A DNA stretch of 64,000 bases from CAXXIC01 sp049315325 (GCA_049315325.1 JBMOKJ010000007.1:1-64000), one strand, 5' to 3'; counted from the stretch's first letter, positions 44,164-53,398 are shown. A program made the numbers and translations. The notes: generated from the sequence alone by a model not told the origin.

Positions 44164-44540
44164 AATCTACATGTTTCGATTTTTTCAATCCATTCAGAGG
44201 TGAAATTATCTGTGCAAAGTTTATAAAAACTTTGTTTATAATCGTCGTATCGTGCATTAATATTGAAGCGAGATATACTGTCTAATACAATTTGCTGCTC
44301 CATATCGAGTTTTACATCTGCTTTTTCGCAAATCCTTCTCAAATCATGTATCAATGGCGGATAATCTCCTTTTGTCTTTACAAATAGGGCTTTCAGGAGT
44401 TTTTCTATCACCAAATGCCCCATAAATAGAGCCCAACTATTGTTCTTAGTTTTATACAAATCAAGCATTGTCTTATAATCCTTGTCGGCACTTTCTATCC
44501 ATGCGTTGGAAATTCTTTGTATATCAAATGATTCAGCCAT
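44142..44540 (-). CDS. HEPN-domain protein
   Basis: The 132-aa helical protein matches the HEPN group: ISNAWIESADKDYKTMLDLYK at the start, FMGHLVIEKLLKALFV, and the segment SRFNINARYDDYK near the end, typical of HEPN domains that pair with MNT proteins. The Rx4-6H RNase motif of HepT was not found, so nuclease action is uncertain. The pair HEPN-MNT forms a toxin-antitoxin or defence unit. The gene follows the antitoxin-like gene by 15 bp. Confidence 0.85.
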   Translation of the reverse strand: MAESFDIQRISNAWIESADKDYKTMLDLYKTKNNSWALFMGHLVIEKLLKALFVKTKGDYPPLIHDLRRICEKADVKLDMEQQIVLDSISRFNINARYDDYKQSFYKLCTDNFTSEWIEKIETCRLWIKEKL

Positions 44541-44555
44541 GATTCTTTCGATTTC

Positions 44556-45005
44556 TCAAAGATTTACTATACTTTTTCTCTCTTTTCTAACCTGTTCTAC
44601 TTCAGCCGTTATTTCGTCTAATGATGGAGTTTCACTCGAATTAATACGAAGTTTGTCTAGCATACTTTGCAATGTAAATTGTGGCTTAATTGTAATTAAG
44701 TTTAGTTTAGCCAAATCTTTTAAAAGTTGCTTCGCCTTTGGGTTATTTATTTGAATGCTAATTGTTTCCATATTTCCTGTTTGAATTCGATGCTTATTAA
44801 TGCTGCTTTCATAAGCTACAGTCTGCTCGGCGGCAATCTCAGCTAATCCTAAATCAATTTCATCCTTTTGATGGTCAGATAGAGTCTCCCAAAAATCCTG
44901 CTTTATGACATTTTCAAATGCTTCTTTCAATGATTCCAAAATTGCAGGATTATCAGTTTCGAGAATCATTCGTGCTAATGCGTTTTTTTGATCTTGAATA
45001 GTCAT
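44556..45005 (-). CDS. two-domain antitoxin-like protein
   Basis: From ATG 45003-45005 the product is about 149 aa. The N-terminal half (LESLKEAFENVIKQDFWETL then LSDHQKDEIDLGLAEI) resembles the antitoxin at 21213-21461. The C-terminal half (ISIQINNPKAKQLLKDLAKLNLI) resembles a second small antitoxin-type domain seen next to ParE genes. No toxin gene follows directly; the HEPN-MNT pair does. It may be an orphan or a third component of that pair. A longer frame to 45080 was rejected, as it crosses an intergenic repeat. Confidence 0.65.
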   Translation of the reverse strand: MTIQDQKNALARMILETDNPAILESLKEAFENVIKQDFWETLSDHQKDEIDLGLAEIAAEQTVAYESSINKHRIQTGNMETISIQINNPKAKQLLKDLAKLNLITIKPQFTLQSMLDKLRINSSETPSLDEITAEVEQVRKERKSIVNL

Positions 45006-45640
45006 ACCGATGATTTTTCCTTCGACTTGTTTTTTGTCACACTGACAGTCCCCGATTGCTATCGGAATGCACGCTGTCAAGTTGGCGTTTACTCGTGTTG
45101 TTTGTTTCGCAAATGTAGCTAAATATCTGAAAATATGAAGCAGTTTTTTGGTTTTTTTGTTGGCGTATTGTCGACTAAGCGAGCGATAGAGCTGAAAAAA
45201 GTCACCCGCTCACCATCCTATTTTCAGCTTTGAGGGTTTAAATTCGCCCTTATATTAATATTATTTACATATATTTAACCTTACAGACACCTCCCATATT
45301 CTGAAAACACTACCTTTGAGGTGACAAAAAACACCTATTTTTGCTCAATTAAAAGGAAAAGGAGGAGTTGCGGAAGAGTTCAGGTCTTTTTGGTGAGAGT
45401 TTAGGAAGTTTCGCCGAAACTTCCTAAAGTTTTGAGAAAACTTAAGGAACTATTTTGAAAACTTAAGGAAGTTTTCAACCTCAATTCAGGTCTTTTTGGA
45501 CGATAAAAAGCAAAAAAAAACATCCCCGAGCCAGTCAAGCTATCGAGGATGTTCGTTGAAGGTAATTGTAAATTGGTGAGATCAACCACCTAGTAAAGAG
45601 AAATTTGAGGCCGCAGCCTCACAAACAGGATGCCCGCAGG
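45006..45640. other. intergenic stretch with palindromes and duplicated segments
   Basis: No gene is seen. Contents: a decayed quasi-palindrome at about 45045-45070; a segment CAGGTCTTTTTGG repeated at 45381 and at about 45487; between the copies a 27-bp perfect palindrome (45401-45427) followed by three more AAACTTAAGGAA/TTCCTTAAG-like words; and CATCCCCGAGC..GCTATCGAGGATG, an imperfect hairpin near 45521-45552. Confidence 0.6.
45401..45427. repeat. 27-bp perfect palindrome
   Basis: TTAGGAAGTTTCG, one C, CGAAACTTCCTAA. It is followed within 55 bp by three further AAAACTTAAGGAA-type words, so several nested hairpins can form. Confidence 0.8.
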
Positions 45641-46027
45641 CTACTGTTTTACAACAAATGAGTACTCCAGGTTGTTGAGACTCTTCTCAATTCGTCTGCC
45701 AGGACGAAATTTGACTCGAGCTCTCGTCACCTGATGACGACTGCATTCGTCTGCCGTAGCCACCCCGCTGCTGTTGAGTGCCAACTGAAATGTGCCAAAT
45801 GTGCCGAAGCGCACAATTTTGCCATTCATCAAATGTGTGGTCATCTCGATCATCAAGGCGTTCAATGCCGCCAACACATCTGTTTCAGTCAGCGTGCATT
45901 TCTCCGAGATGAGGTAAGACATCTCTTCGAGTGCAATATCACCCCTACTCTCGGTAGTCACATAAAATTTATGTGGCTCCGTAGGCTGCTGAGGGTTCGG
46001 TCGCTGAATTTTCTTAAGCTTTATCAT
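45641..46027 (-). CDS. HU/IHF-family DNA-binding protein
   Basis: The 128-aa protein has an extended N terminus (LKKIQRPNPQQPTEPHKFYV) ahead of an HU-like domain (YLISEKCTLTETDVLAALNALMIEM). The DNA-binding beta arm appears as IVRFGTFGTFQLALNSSG, with VTRARVKFRPGRRIEKSL. Bacteroidota carry many such divergent HU-like proteins (HU-CCDC81-like), often beside mobile or accessory genes. The target is unknown. It lies alone between two copies of the hairpin repeat. Confidence 0.88.
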   Translation of the reverse strand: MIKLKKIQRPNPQQPTEPHKFYVTTESRGDIALEEMSYLISEKCTLTETDVLAALNALMIEMTTHLMNGKIVRFGTFGTFQLALNSSGVATADECSRHQVTRARVKFRPGRRIEKSLNNLEYSFVVKQ

Positions 46028-46212
46028 TACGATATAAGTTTTAGAAGGTTACTTGCCTCGCAACACGTCGTTGTGTTACATTGACTATACACGATCAGGT
46101 TTTGCAACCATCCTGTGTAATTCGTGTTATGGATGTTGTTTATCATATTGTAATTTGGTTGTTTGTTAGTTTATCATACAATTTTTATTTTGCTCACACT
46201 TCCATTTTGTAC

Positions 46213-46398
46213 AAAAAAAAGCGTGGGCTAATGTCGTTATCATAAATCTGCTGCTTCATCTTGAAGCCATAAGAAATGATAAGTCATAAGCCCACGCCTT
46301 TTCGCGCGAGCATTTTGCTCAATTGTTTCTTTGTGTGTGTTCGCATTAGTGAAATTTCTCAGGTTTCTAGTTGGCGAACAAAAGCAGAATGCTATATT
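46213..46398. repeat. long hairpin-forming repeat, copy 2
   Basis: The 186-bp block starts AAAAAAAAGCGTGGGCTAAT and ends AGCAGAATGCTATATT, the same framework as copy 1. Conserved parts are AGAAATGATAAGTCA, AAGCCCACGCC, GAGCATTTTGCT, GTGTTCG, AGGTTTC and GCGAACA. In this copy GCGTGGGCTAA can pair perfectly with TAAGCCCACGC. It lies upstream of the HU gene, 186 bp before its start codon. Confidence 0.75.
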
Positions 46399-46483
46399 AA
46401 AATGTTGAAAATGTTAGTTGTTGTCTGGGTTGTCTCTTTTTGTTGTTTGAATAAATGATTGAATTGAAATTGAACTGATTCCA

Positions 46484-46491
46484 CAAAGGTA
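46484..46491 (-). promoter_or_regulatory. -7 element upstream of the HU gene
   Basis: On the minus strand TACCTTTG fits TAnnTTTG. If used, its transcript would read through hairpin repeat copy 2 before reaching the HU gene, giving a leader of about 450 nt. Confidence 0.4.
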
Positions 46492-46677
46492 AATAAATAT
46501 TTTGAATTAATAATAGTATGTTGTTGCAAAATATTTTTTGAATAAACATGTTCGAAACGCAATGATGAAATGTAATTATTTTACGACAATTCGTACAGAG
46601 CGAACAGTTTTTTGTATTTTTGTGGTCTAATAGCACATATTTAGGAATACATAGATTTTGCTTCCTCTTTTACGATA

Positions 46678-46765
46678 AACGGCGTGGGCTTTTGACTTAT
46701 CTTTTGTGTGTGGGCTTCTCAGGGCCTCTAGTGCAGGTAAAGCTTAGTCCACGCTTCTTTTTTTG
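46678..46765. repeat. long hairpin-forming repeat, partial inverted copy 3
   Basis: The reverse complement begins AGAAGCGTGGACTAAGC and ends AGTCAAAAGCCCACGCCGTT, matching the 5' half of copy 1, including GAGGCCCT and GCCCACACA. The 3' half is missing. The remaining 46028-46907 gap has no gene and is AT-rich. A perfect CAGGTAAAGC/GCTTTACCTG pair also brackets 46734-46774. Confidence 0.7.
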
Positions 46766-46907
46766 CTTTACCTGGTCTTTTGTTGAAGGTTCCCTTAAAT
46801 CCAAGATTCCCTACTTCTTGTCGAAATAAATTTTTCGTTCGTTAGACGGGATTTATAATCACGAGAGACGTAGAAGTGATTGAGAACTACAAACGCCGTT
46901 TACTTGT

Positions 46908-49900
46908 TTACTCGTTTACTAATATTGACTCAATCAATCGTTTAAAAATTGGGTTTTTCTCCAAGATTTCTGGATTTCCAAGAATAAAAAGCTGCTTTTT
47001 GGCACGGGTGAGTGCCACGTTCAATTTGCGGTCGATCTCGATGCCATCCTCTACAGTGATGTTGGGTAGAAAATCGAGCTGGTGCAATCGGTTCACGCAA
47101 AACGAATAGACAATCACATCGCGCTGCCCGCCTTGAAACCGCTCGACGGTATCAACCAGAAGCGTTTGCAGTTCGGGAATACCTGTCTTTAGCAATTCAC
47201 GCTTGATTGCTGAAATCTGACTGCGGTAAGGTGTGATAATGCCCAGACTTTCGTTGGCGAGAAATGGGATTTCGTTCAAACGATAGAGCTCAAAAATCGA
47301 TTTACAAATCTGAGCGGTCAGCTCCGCCTCCATCGTATTCACCTTGAAAGAAGTATCACTGCTTCGTGAATGCGTTGAGAAAAAATGAATGCGCTTGTTA
47401 GCCAAAAACTGTGTAAAATCGTCATCTCCTTTATTCAAGTAGGGTAATTCTTCGCTCTGATGCGCCGTTGGGACAGTTTCCAAGAGGTTTTGGTAAAACG
47501 CACGGTTCGCAAAATCTGCTACATCCGCATGCATTCGCCCTTGTCGCGACAACATATCGTGGCAATACGTCTGCCCACTCTCCTTCGCCAGACGGAACAA
47601 CCGTTCGAACAACGCCTCGCGCAGATTAGTCAATCCGATGTTGCGCAAAGCTTCTTCGTGTACTTCCGATTCGGCAGGCGATTGCACCACTACCGCCGGA
47701 AGCTGTTTGTGATCGCCAATGAGGATAAATTTTCCCAACGCGTTTTCGCCGTTGCGGGCTTTGGCACAAAGCAGCCACAGCAATTGTGGCTCGATGATTT
47801 GGCTCGCTTCATCCACGATGGCAACATCGAATTTCTTCAACCGAAACAAACCCGTTTTGCTGCCCATCGTGGTCGTAGTAGAAACATACACCCGACAGCG
47901 TTGTAAATGTGCACGCACTTCGGCGCGGTTGTTGCAAGCGGTCAGTTGGTTTTCCATCAATCGTTTTTGAAAAACCTCTTCGCACGACCATTTATTCCCC
48001 AAACGGATGTAATCAATCTCGGGAGAAATGGACTCCAACGCACGGCAAATCTCGTCCACCGCTTTGTTGGTGTACGCCAAAAGTAGAATATTCGTTTCTG
48101 GTTCGGCATAAAATCGCTCCACCATCATTCGGAGAGCCTGAGAGGTTTTCCCTGTTCCGGGAGGTCCCAGCAACAAGAAATAGTCTTTGGCCGCTTTGGC
48201 TTTTTGCACCACGCGTTCAAAATCATTGTCTTCATCGACCGTCTGCAGAAGCGATTTGTCAAACTCTGGTAGACGTTGATTAAGCAACAAATCTCGTCGT
48301 TCAGGATTGGCTTGCATAAACGCCGCAAGACTTTTGAACATAGCCGTAAAGCCGACATCCATGTAATCGTGCTCAATGGCAAAACGGCTTTTTTCGGGCA
48401 AAACAGAGGCGTTGCGTTGCGGACAACGAAGCTGCAAACCCACCTCTTCGGCAGTAATCGAAATGATAGAAGCTTTGATCACCTGACGATTGGTGACATT
48501 ATCTTGCGAATTGGTACGTTCGTAGAGCAGCACAATGTCGCCCATTCTGAAGTTGGTGAGAAAATCAATGTCGTATTCGGGAATGGAGAAAGTCAGTCGG
48601 TGTCCGTCATTATCAATAATAGAGGAGGTCAGCGACAGGTTGTAGAGAATTTCGCCCGCCTCCATTTTCTCTTGCAACGATGCGTTCCATAAGGTGAAAA
48701 TGCCCCGCTGCGTATCGTAATCGCTACCACTACCAGTTTTCGAAACAAATTGTTCTTTGGTGATAAAGTTGTAAAGCCGTATAAAATAGGCTTTTTCGAG
48801 CGGCGAAAGTCCGTTCAGTCGTTTACCAAACAGATCAATCGACGGACGAAGGTAGGTTTCCCAAAAATTCCCAGATAGCTTGTTTTCGTTTAGGACGGCA
48901 GCATTTATGTTTTGCAAAAATGAGAGGGTTTGCTCGGTATCATTATTTCGTTGTTGTTCGTAGTCGTTCCATACGATGCGATTGCGGAGCTCGATGGAGG
49001 CTTTCACCAAACCCCAATAAGGTCGCTCGGGATAGAGCATCGGATATTTAGAATACATCAGATAAGCTTGCGAGCGGTGCACATCGATGCCCATATTGTA
49101 GTGCAGCACAGCAAAATAGAGCATCATCTGCACGTAATGATTCTCTTTGTGGGTGATAGGTGGCGGAAATTCTTTCGCCTTGCCCGACTTGAGCTCCACA
49201 AAGCGGCTGAAATCCTGCACCATGAGGTCTAACCGCCCCTGCAGACCGAGTGTTTCGCAGAGAAAACCGGGTTCAAGTACGACTTTATTCGTATCGATAC
49301 CATATATCTCTTTCGGGAAATACTCCTTCACCAACGTGCGGATATTATCGAATTGTAATTTGCAATCGACAAAGAATTTGGCTTCGCTCTCGGCATCTTC
49401 CAGGTCGGGACAGGTGGCAATGTCGTATGGATTTTGATTGAAAATCTGCTTCATCAATGCACCGTATTGCACCTCTTCGCCAGGCAATTCATTGACAAAC
49501 GCATCCAGAAAACCGTTGGCAAGATTTCCCAGCACGAGGTATTTGTTGTTCATCGGCGATTCAAGACGCGAGAGTAGGTAGTTGAGCGGATGCTTGCCAT
49601 AATCGTGGAAACACTCCGACACGGCACTGATATCAATCAGAAAATCGGGCTCAAACACCACCATTTCGGGCAAATAAGCCGATGCCTCTTCGTCGAACGC
49701 CACATCTACCAAGTTGAGCGTGACGCCTTTCTGTATTTTGGGCAAAAAATCAGAGAAATAAAGTGTTTCGTCGAAATCTGGCGTGAGTTTCACCTTCACC
49801 GATTCGTCAGGGTCTTCGTCTGTCCAAACATAGAAAACATCTTCACTCAATTGATGCGAAAAATGACATCGTATTTTTGGAATTCGCTCGCCTTTGAAGC

Positions 49901-50297
49901 GGCTTTTAGTGGCAAATCGAATCTTGCCAGAAGGAAAAATATCGAACAATGCTTGCGGGGTCGGTTCTTGCGAAACTTCGTACACCAAATCGGCCAACAG
50001 CTTCACGCCCCACTCTACCTCGCTGCCCATCACCTTTTGGTCGCGGTGCGCGGGATTTGTGCGGATGCGAAGCGCGTTCAAACCCTGATTCAAAGCTGGT
50101 GTCAGGCTGTATTGCTTGCTCACAAAATCGAGTCGTGAGAAAAAGTTTGGGAAGGTCAGATTCTCCTCTTTAGTCAATTGGCGGCAAAAACGCTCCAGCA
50201 ACTGCCGCAATCGAAGTAATTTTTCTTCGGATTTCGACTTAGAAGCGTGCAATTCGAGTAATTCGGTATAGTATTCGGATGAAGAAAAATTTGCCAT
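46908..50297 (-). CDS. Dna2-like nuclease-helicase (PD-(D/E)XK plus SF1 helicase)
   Basis: The 1129-aa protein joins a nuclease and a helicase. At about residues 345-370, GLQGRLDLMVQD..RFVELKSGKAK shows the D and ExK residues of a PD-(D/E)XK/Cas4-type nuclease. The SF1 helicase follows: Walker A GPPGTGKTSQALRM (about 710), motif II VDEASQI (about 830), IGDHKQLPAVV and the final LNVALTRAKKQLFILGNP. This order is that of eukaryotic-type Dna2 and of several bacterial defence proteins. The iron-sulfur cysteines of Dna2 are not obvious. A promoter with good spacing lies upstream. It is not clearly part of the restriction operon, from which it is separated by the HU/HEPN region. Confidence 0.85.
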   Translation of the reverse strand: MANFSSSEYYTELLELHASKSKSEEKLLRLRQLLERFCRQLTKEENLTFPNFFSRLDFVSKQYSLTPALNQGLNALRIRTNPAHRDQKVMGSEVEWGVKLLADLVYEVSQEPTPQALFDIFPSGKIRFATKSRFKGERIPKIRCHFSHQLSEDVFYVWTDEDPDESVKVKLTPDFDETLYFSDFLPKIQKGVTLNLVDVAFDEEASAYLPEMVVFEPDFLIDISAVSECFHDYGKHPLNYLLSRLESPMNNKYLVLGNLANGFLDAFVNELPGEEVQYGALMKQIFNQNPYDIATCPDLEDAESEAKFFVDCKLQFDNIRTLVKEYFPKEIYGIDTNKVVLEPGFLCETLGLQGRLDLMVQDFSRFVELKSGKAKEFPPPITHKENHYVQMMLYFAVLHYNMGIDVHRSQAYLMYSKYPMLYPERPYWGLVKASIELRNRIVWNDYEQQRNNDTEQTLSFLQNINAAVLNENKLSGNFWETYLRPSIDLFGKRLNGLSPLEKAYFIRLYNFITKEQFVSKTGSGSDYDTQRGIFTLWNASLQEKMEAGEILYNLSLTSSIIDNDGHRLTFSIPEYDIDFLTNFRMGDIVLLYERTNSQDNVTNRQVIKASIISITAEEVGLQLRCPQRNASVLPEKSRFAIEHDYMDVGFTAMFKSLAAFMQANPERRDLLLNQRLPEFDKSLLQTVDEDNDFERVVQKAKAAKDYFLLLGPPGTGKTSQALRMMVERFYAEPETNILLLAYTNKAVDEICRALESISPEIDYIRLGNKWSCEEVFQKRLMENQLTACNNRAEVRAHLQRCRVYVSTTTTMGSKTGLFRLKKFDVAIVDEASQIIEPQLLWLLCAKARNGENALGKFILIGDHKQLPAVVVQSPAESEVHEEALRNIGLTNLREALFERLFRLAKESGQTYCHDMLSRQGRMHADVADFANRAFYQNLLETVPTAHQSEELPYLNKGDDDFTQFLANKRIHFFSTHSRSSDTSFKVNTMEAELTAQICKSIFELYRLNEIPFLANESLGIITPYRSQISAIKRELLKTGIPELQTLLVDTVERFQGGQRDVIVYSFCVNRLHQLDFLPNITVEDGIEIDRKLNVALTRAKKQLFILGNPEILEKNPIFKRLIESILVNE

Positions 50298-50321
50298 GTG
50301 ATGTAAGGGGATTATGTTTTA

Positions 50322-50353
50322 CAAATTTAAATAAAAGTTTGGTGTGAAATCAA
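50322..50353 (-). promoter_or_regulatory. promoter of the Dna2-like gene
   Basis: On the minus strand TTG (50353-50351) is followed after 21 bp by TAAATTTG (50329-50322), 25 bp before the ATG at 50297. Confidence 0.6.
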
Positions 50354-50414
50354 TTATTGACTTCTCTTTTATAAGTTTATTTGAAATTAATTAGTACTTA
50401 TCAGATTGAAAGTA

Positions 50415-50422
50415 TATTTTTG
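50415..50422 (+). promoter_or_regulatory. -7 element of the secreted TPR gene
   Basis: TATTTTTG lies 40 bp before the ATG at 50462. It falls inside the longer frame that begins at a TTG at 50381, which argues against that start. Confidence 0.5.
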
Positions 50423-50461
50423 CATAAAAATAAAATCAAACTGAATCAAAATTTTCATCAA

Positions 50462-51418
50462 ATGAAAAAGACATTTATAGTTATCCTTGTAATACTATCT
50501 GTTCACTATTCGAAAAGCCAGAATAGCGAGAGTAATCGTCAACTATTAAAGGAATTATCGGAAAATGGTTGTAAATGTATTGACACAATCGTCTCTTTAA
50601 ATAAAAGCCAAAAAGAATTAGCAAAAGAAGCCAACAATTGCATTGACCAACAGGCAGGTGCTTATCAAATGGGAAGTAAATTAATGGGTATTGATTTATT
50701 GAACGACAAGAAAAACAAAAAGAAAAAAATTGACATTACTATTAATTCGAATAAAAATTCTGATGAATACAAAAAGTACTACAATGAAATAGAGCGCTAC
50801 CTATTGGATAGCTGTAAATCAATGCGGCGGATAATGAGTGCTACGGACATTATTAAGCAAAAGTCAGCTTCGACGAACGATTATGCTCTAACTTATTATT
50901 CTCGTGGTCTTGATTTACTAAACAAAGGCCAAATTAATGAGGCAAAGACTTATTTTGAAATGGCACTTCGAATAGATTCTGTTTTTGCATTTGCATGGGA
51001 TAATCTTGGCATTTGTAAACGAAATTTAAATGATTACGATGGTGCTATTTTGGCTTATAAAAAATCATTAGAGCTTGACCCGCAGGGTCTCATGCCACTT
51101 CAAAATATTGCGGTTGCTTATAGTTTCAAAAAAGAATATGACAATGCAATCAATGCTTATCAAAAGCTAGCAGAACTAGATAAAAACAATCCTGAAGTCT
51201 TCTATGGTATGGGAGAAAACTATGTTTATAAAGACGAGCTCGAAAAAGGACTAGATAATATGTGTAAAGCATATAATCTTTATATTGAGATTAAATCTCC
51301 TTACAGAAGTGACGCTGAAAAAATAATCAGCAATATATATGTCAAAATGAAAGCACAAGGAAAAGAAAAAAGATTTAATGAAATACTGAATAAAAACAAT
51401 ATACATATTGCTGATTAA
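50462..51418 (+). CDS. secreted TPR protein
   Basis: The protein (about 318 aa) has a signal peptide (KKTFIVILVILSVHYSKSQ). A lysine-rich N-terminal part (NDKKNKKKKIDITINSNKN) follows, then at least four TPR units (YYSRGLDLLNKGQINEAKTY, WDNLGICKRNLNDYDGA, LQNIAVAYSFKKEYDNAIN, FYGMGENYVYKDELEKG). Function is unknown. The design matches 21731-22915, though the sequences differ. The ATG at 50462 gives a proper signal peptide. Confidence 0.82.
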   Translation: MKKTFIVILVILSVHYSKSQNSESNRQLLKELSENGCKCIDTIVSLNKSQKELAKEANNCIDQQAGAYQMGSKLMGIDLLNDKKNKKKKIDITINSNKNSDEYKKYYNEIERYLLDSCKSMRRIMSATDIIKQKSASTNDYALTYYSRGLDLLNKGQINEAKTYFEMALRIDSVFAFAWDNLGICKRNLNDYDGAILAYKKSLELDPQGLMPLQNIAVAYSFKKEYDNAINAYQKLAELDKNNPEVFYGMGENYVYKDELEKGLDNMCKAYNLYIEIKSPYRSDAEKIISNIYVKMKAQGKEKRFNEILNKNNIHIAD

Positions 51419-51492
51419 AAGCTATATGCGTTAGTATCGGTATTGACAAATCCAACTCCAATATCTGCTTATTATTAAGTATAAATTCACTT

Positions 51493-53373
51493 TCAAATCA
51501 ACTCACTCAGTTCCAACCAACGCATTGTCTTCTCGTCAATCAGAGCAATAATTTCGCTCACGCGTTTCGATTTAGCGATTAGCTCGTCAGTCGATAAATT
51601 GCCGGTATTGAGTTCGGTTTCGAGTGCTGTCTTTTCGTTTTCGAGTTGTGGCAGTTGCTTCTCAATCTCTTCAAACTCACGCTTCTCTTTGAAGGACAGT
51701 TTCTTTTTCTCTTCACTAGGTTTAGCCACAACCTGAGTTGGTTTTTTCAGCCCCTCCTTGGAAGGGGTCGGAGCAGATTTTGCTTCCCACTCTTTCAACT
51801 CTTTCCATTCGCGGTAGTCGCTGTAGTTTCCTGGAAAATCACGCAGCTTCGCATTTCCTTCGAACACCATCAAGTGATCCACCACTTTATCCATAAAATA
51901 GCGGTCGTGCGACACCACCATCACACATCCTTTGAAATTGGTCAAGTACTCTTCGAGCACATTGAGCGTTACAATATCGAGGTCGTTGGTTGGCTCATCG
52001 AGTACCAAAAAATTGGGATTGCGCATCAACACCGTGCAGAGGTAAAGTCGTCGTTTTTCGCCCCCACTCAGCTTGTAGACGTAGTTGTATTGCGTTTCGG
52101 GAGCAAACAAGAAGTGCTGCAACAATTGCGATGCACTCAACTTGCTTCCATCGCCAAGGTCGATAACTTCTGCCACATTTCGCACCACATCAATCACTTT
52201 CAACTGCTCGTCGAACTGCAAACCGTCTTGGCTGTAATAGCCAAAACGCACCGTTTCTCCGACATCAATCTTGCCTTTATCTGCAGCAACTTCACCCATC
52301 AACAGTTTGATAAAAGTCGACTTTCCGGTTCCGTTGTTACCAACAATGCCCATCTTTTCGTAACGCGAGAAGACGTAATTGAAATCTTCGACAATCTTCA
52401 AATCGCCGTAGCTCTTGTAAAGATGTTCTACTTCAAATATTTTATTTCCGATGTACGACGATTTTACCGAGAGCTTCACGCTTCCATCTACCCGACCCTG
52501 ATTAGCCTTCTCTTCGAGTTTGTAGAATGCATCGATGCGCGATTTTGACTTTGTACCACGCGCTTTGGGTTGGCGGCGCATCCATTCCAACTCTTTGCGA
52601 AGCAAATTACTCGCTCTATCTACTTCTGCATTTTGCGAAAGGAGTCGCTCTTCCCGTTTTTCGAGGTAATAGGTGTAATTTCCACGGTACATATAAAGCT
52701 GTCGGCGATCGATCTCGATGATTTCGTTGCAAACCCTGTCTAGAAAATAGCGGTCGTGTGTCACCATCAACAGACTCAGACGCGAGCGATTGAGGTAACC
52801 TTCGAGCCACTCTGTCATTTCGAGATCGAGGTGATTGGTTGGCTCATCCAATATCAGCAATTCTGGTTCAGAAATTAGCACATTTGCCAATGCTACTCGT
52901 TTGAGCTGCCCACCCGAAAGTTCGCTTATTTTTTGCTCAAAATCTCGTATTTTAAGTTCCGAAAGAATCTGTTTTGCTTTTTGCTCGTAATCCCACGCCT
53001 TCAGGTGATCCATTTTGGCAAGAATCTCTTCAAGATTCGAGTGATCATCTGTTGCCATGGCATGTTCGTACTCAGCAATTACCTTCACCGTTTCACTATC
53101 GGAATGAAAACAAGCTTCGAGCACTGTCAATTCGAGAGGATATTTCGGATCTTGTTCAAGATACGCTACACGCAAATCGCGTCGATAAACCACCGCACCA
53201 CTGTCGTAATCCTCTTTTCCTGCCAAAATATTTAGCAAAGTGGTCTTCCCTGAACCATTTGGCGCAATTAAGCCAATACGCTCACCCTCTGCTATTCCGA
53301 AACTAATTTTATCTATCAAAACCAAATCACCAAACGATTTGGTCAAACCATCTACCTGCAAAAAACTCGCCAT
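51493..53373 (-). CDS. ABC-F family ATPase (Uup-like)
   Basis: The 626-aa cytosolic protein has two ABC modules and no membrane spans. Walker A motifs are PNGSGKTT (about 40) and NNGTGKST (about 346). Signatures are LSGGQLKRVALA and LSGGEKRRLYLC, and Walker B motifs are LLILDEPTNHLD and FLVLDEPTNDLD. A C-terminal coiled-coil domain with EKREFEEIEKQLPQLENEK follows, as in Uup and related factors. ABC-F proteins act on ribosomes, for example to rescue stalled translation. The specific role here is unassigned. Confidence 0.93.
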   Translation of the reverse strand: MASFLQVDGLTKSFGDLVLIDKISFGIAEGERIGLIAPNGSGKTTLLNILAGKEDYDSGAVVYRRDLRVAYLEQDPKYPLELTVLEACFHSDSETVKVIAEYEHAMATDDHSNLEEILAKMDHLKAWDYEQKAKQILSELKIRDFEQKISELSGGQLKRVALANVLISEPELLILDEPTNHLDLEMTEWLEGYLNRSRLSLLMVTHDRYFLDRVCNEIIEIDRRQLYMYRGNYTYYLEKREERLLSQNAEVDRASNLLRKELEWMRRQPKARGTKSKSRIDAFYKLEEKANQGRVDGSVKLSVKSSYIGNKIFEVEHLYKSYGDLKIVEDFNYVFSRYEKMGIVGNNGTGKSTFIKLLMGEVAADKGKIDVGETVRFGYYSQDGLQFDEQLKVIDVVRNVAEVIDLGDGSKLSASQLLQHFLFAPETQYNYVYKLSGGEKRRLYLCTVLMRNPNFLVLDEPTNDLDIVTLNVLEEYLTNFKGCVMVVSHDRYFMDKVVDHLMVFEGNAKLRDFPGNYSDYREWKELKEWEAKSAPTPSKEGLKKPTQVVAKPSEEKKKLSFKEKREFEEIEKQLPQLENEKTALETELNTGNLSTDELIAKSKRVSEIIALIDEKTMRWLELSELI

Positions 53374-53398
53374 TCTATTTTCTTTCTTATTTCGAATG

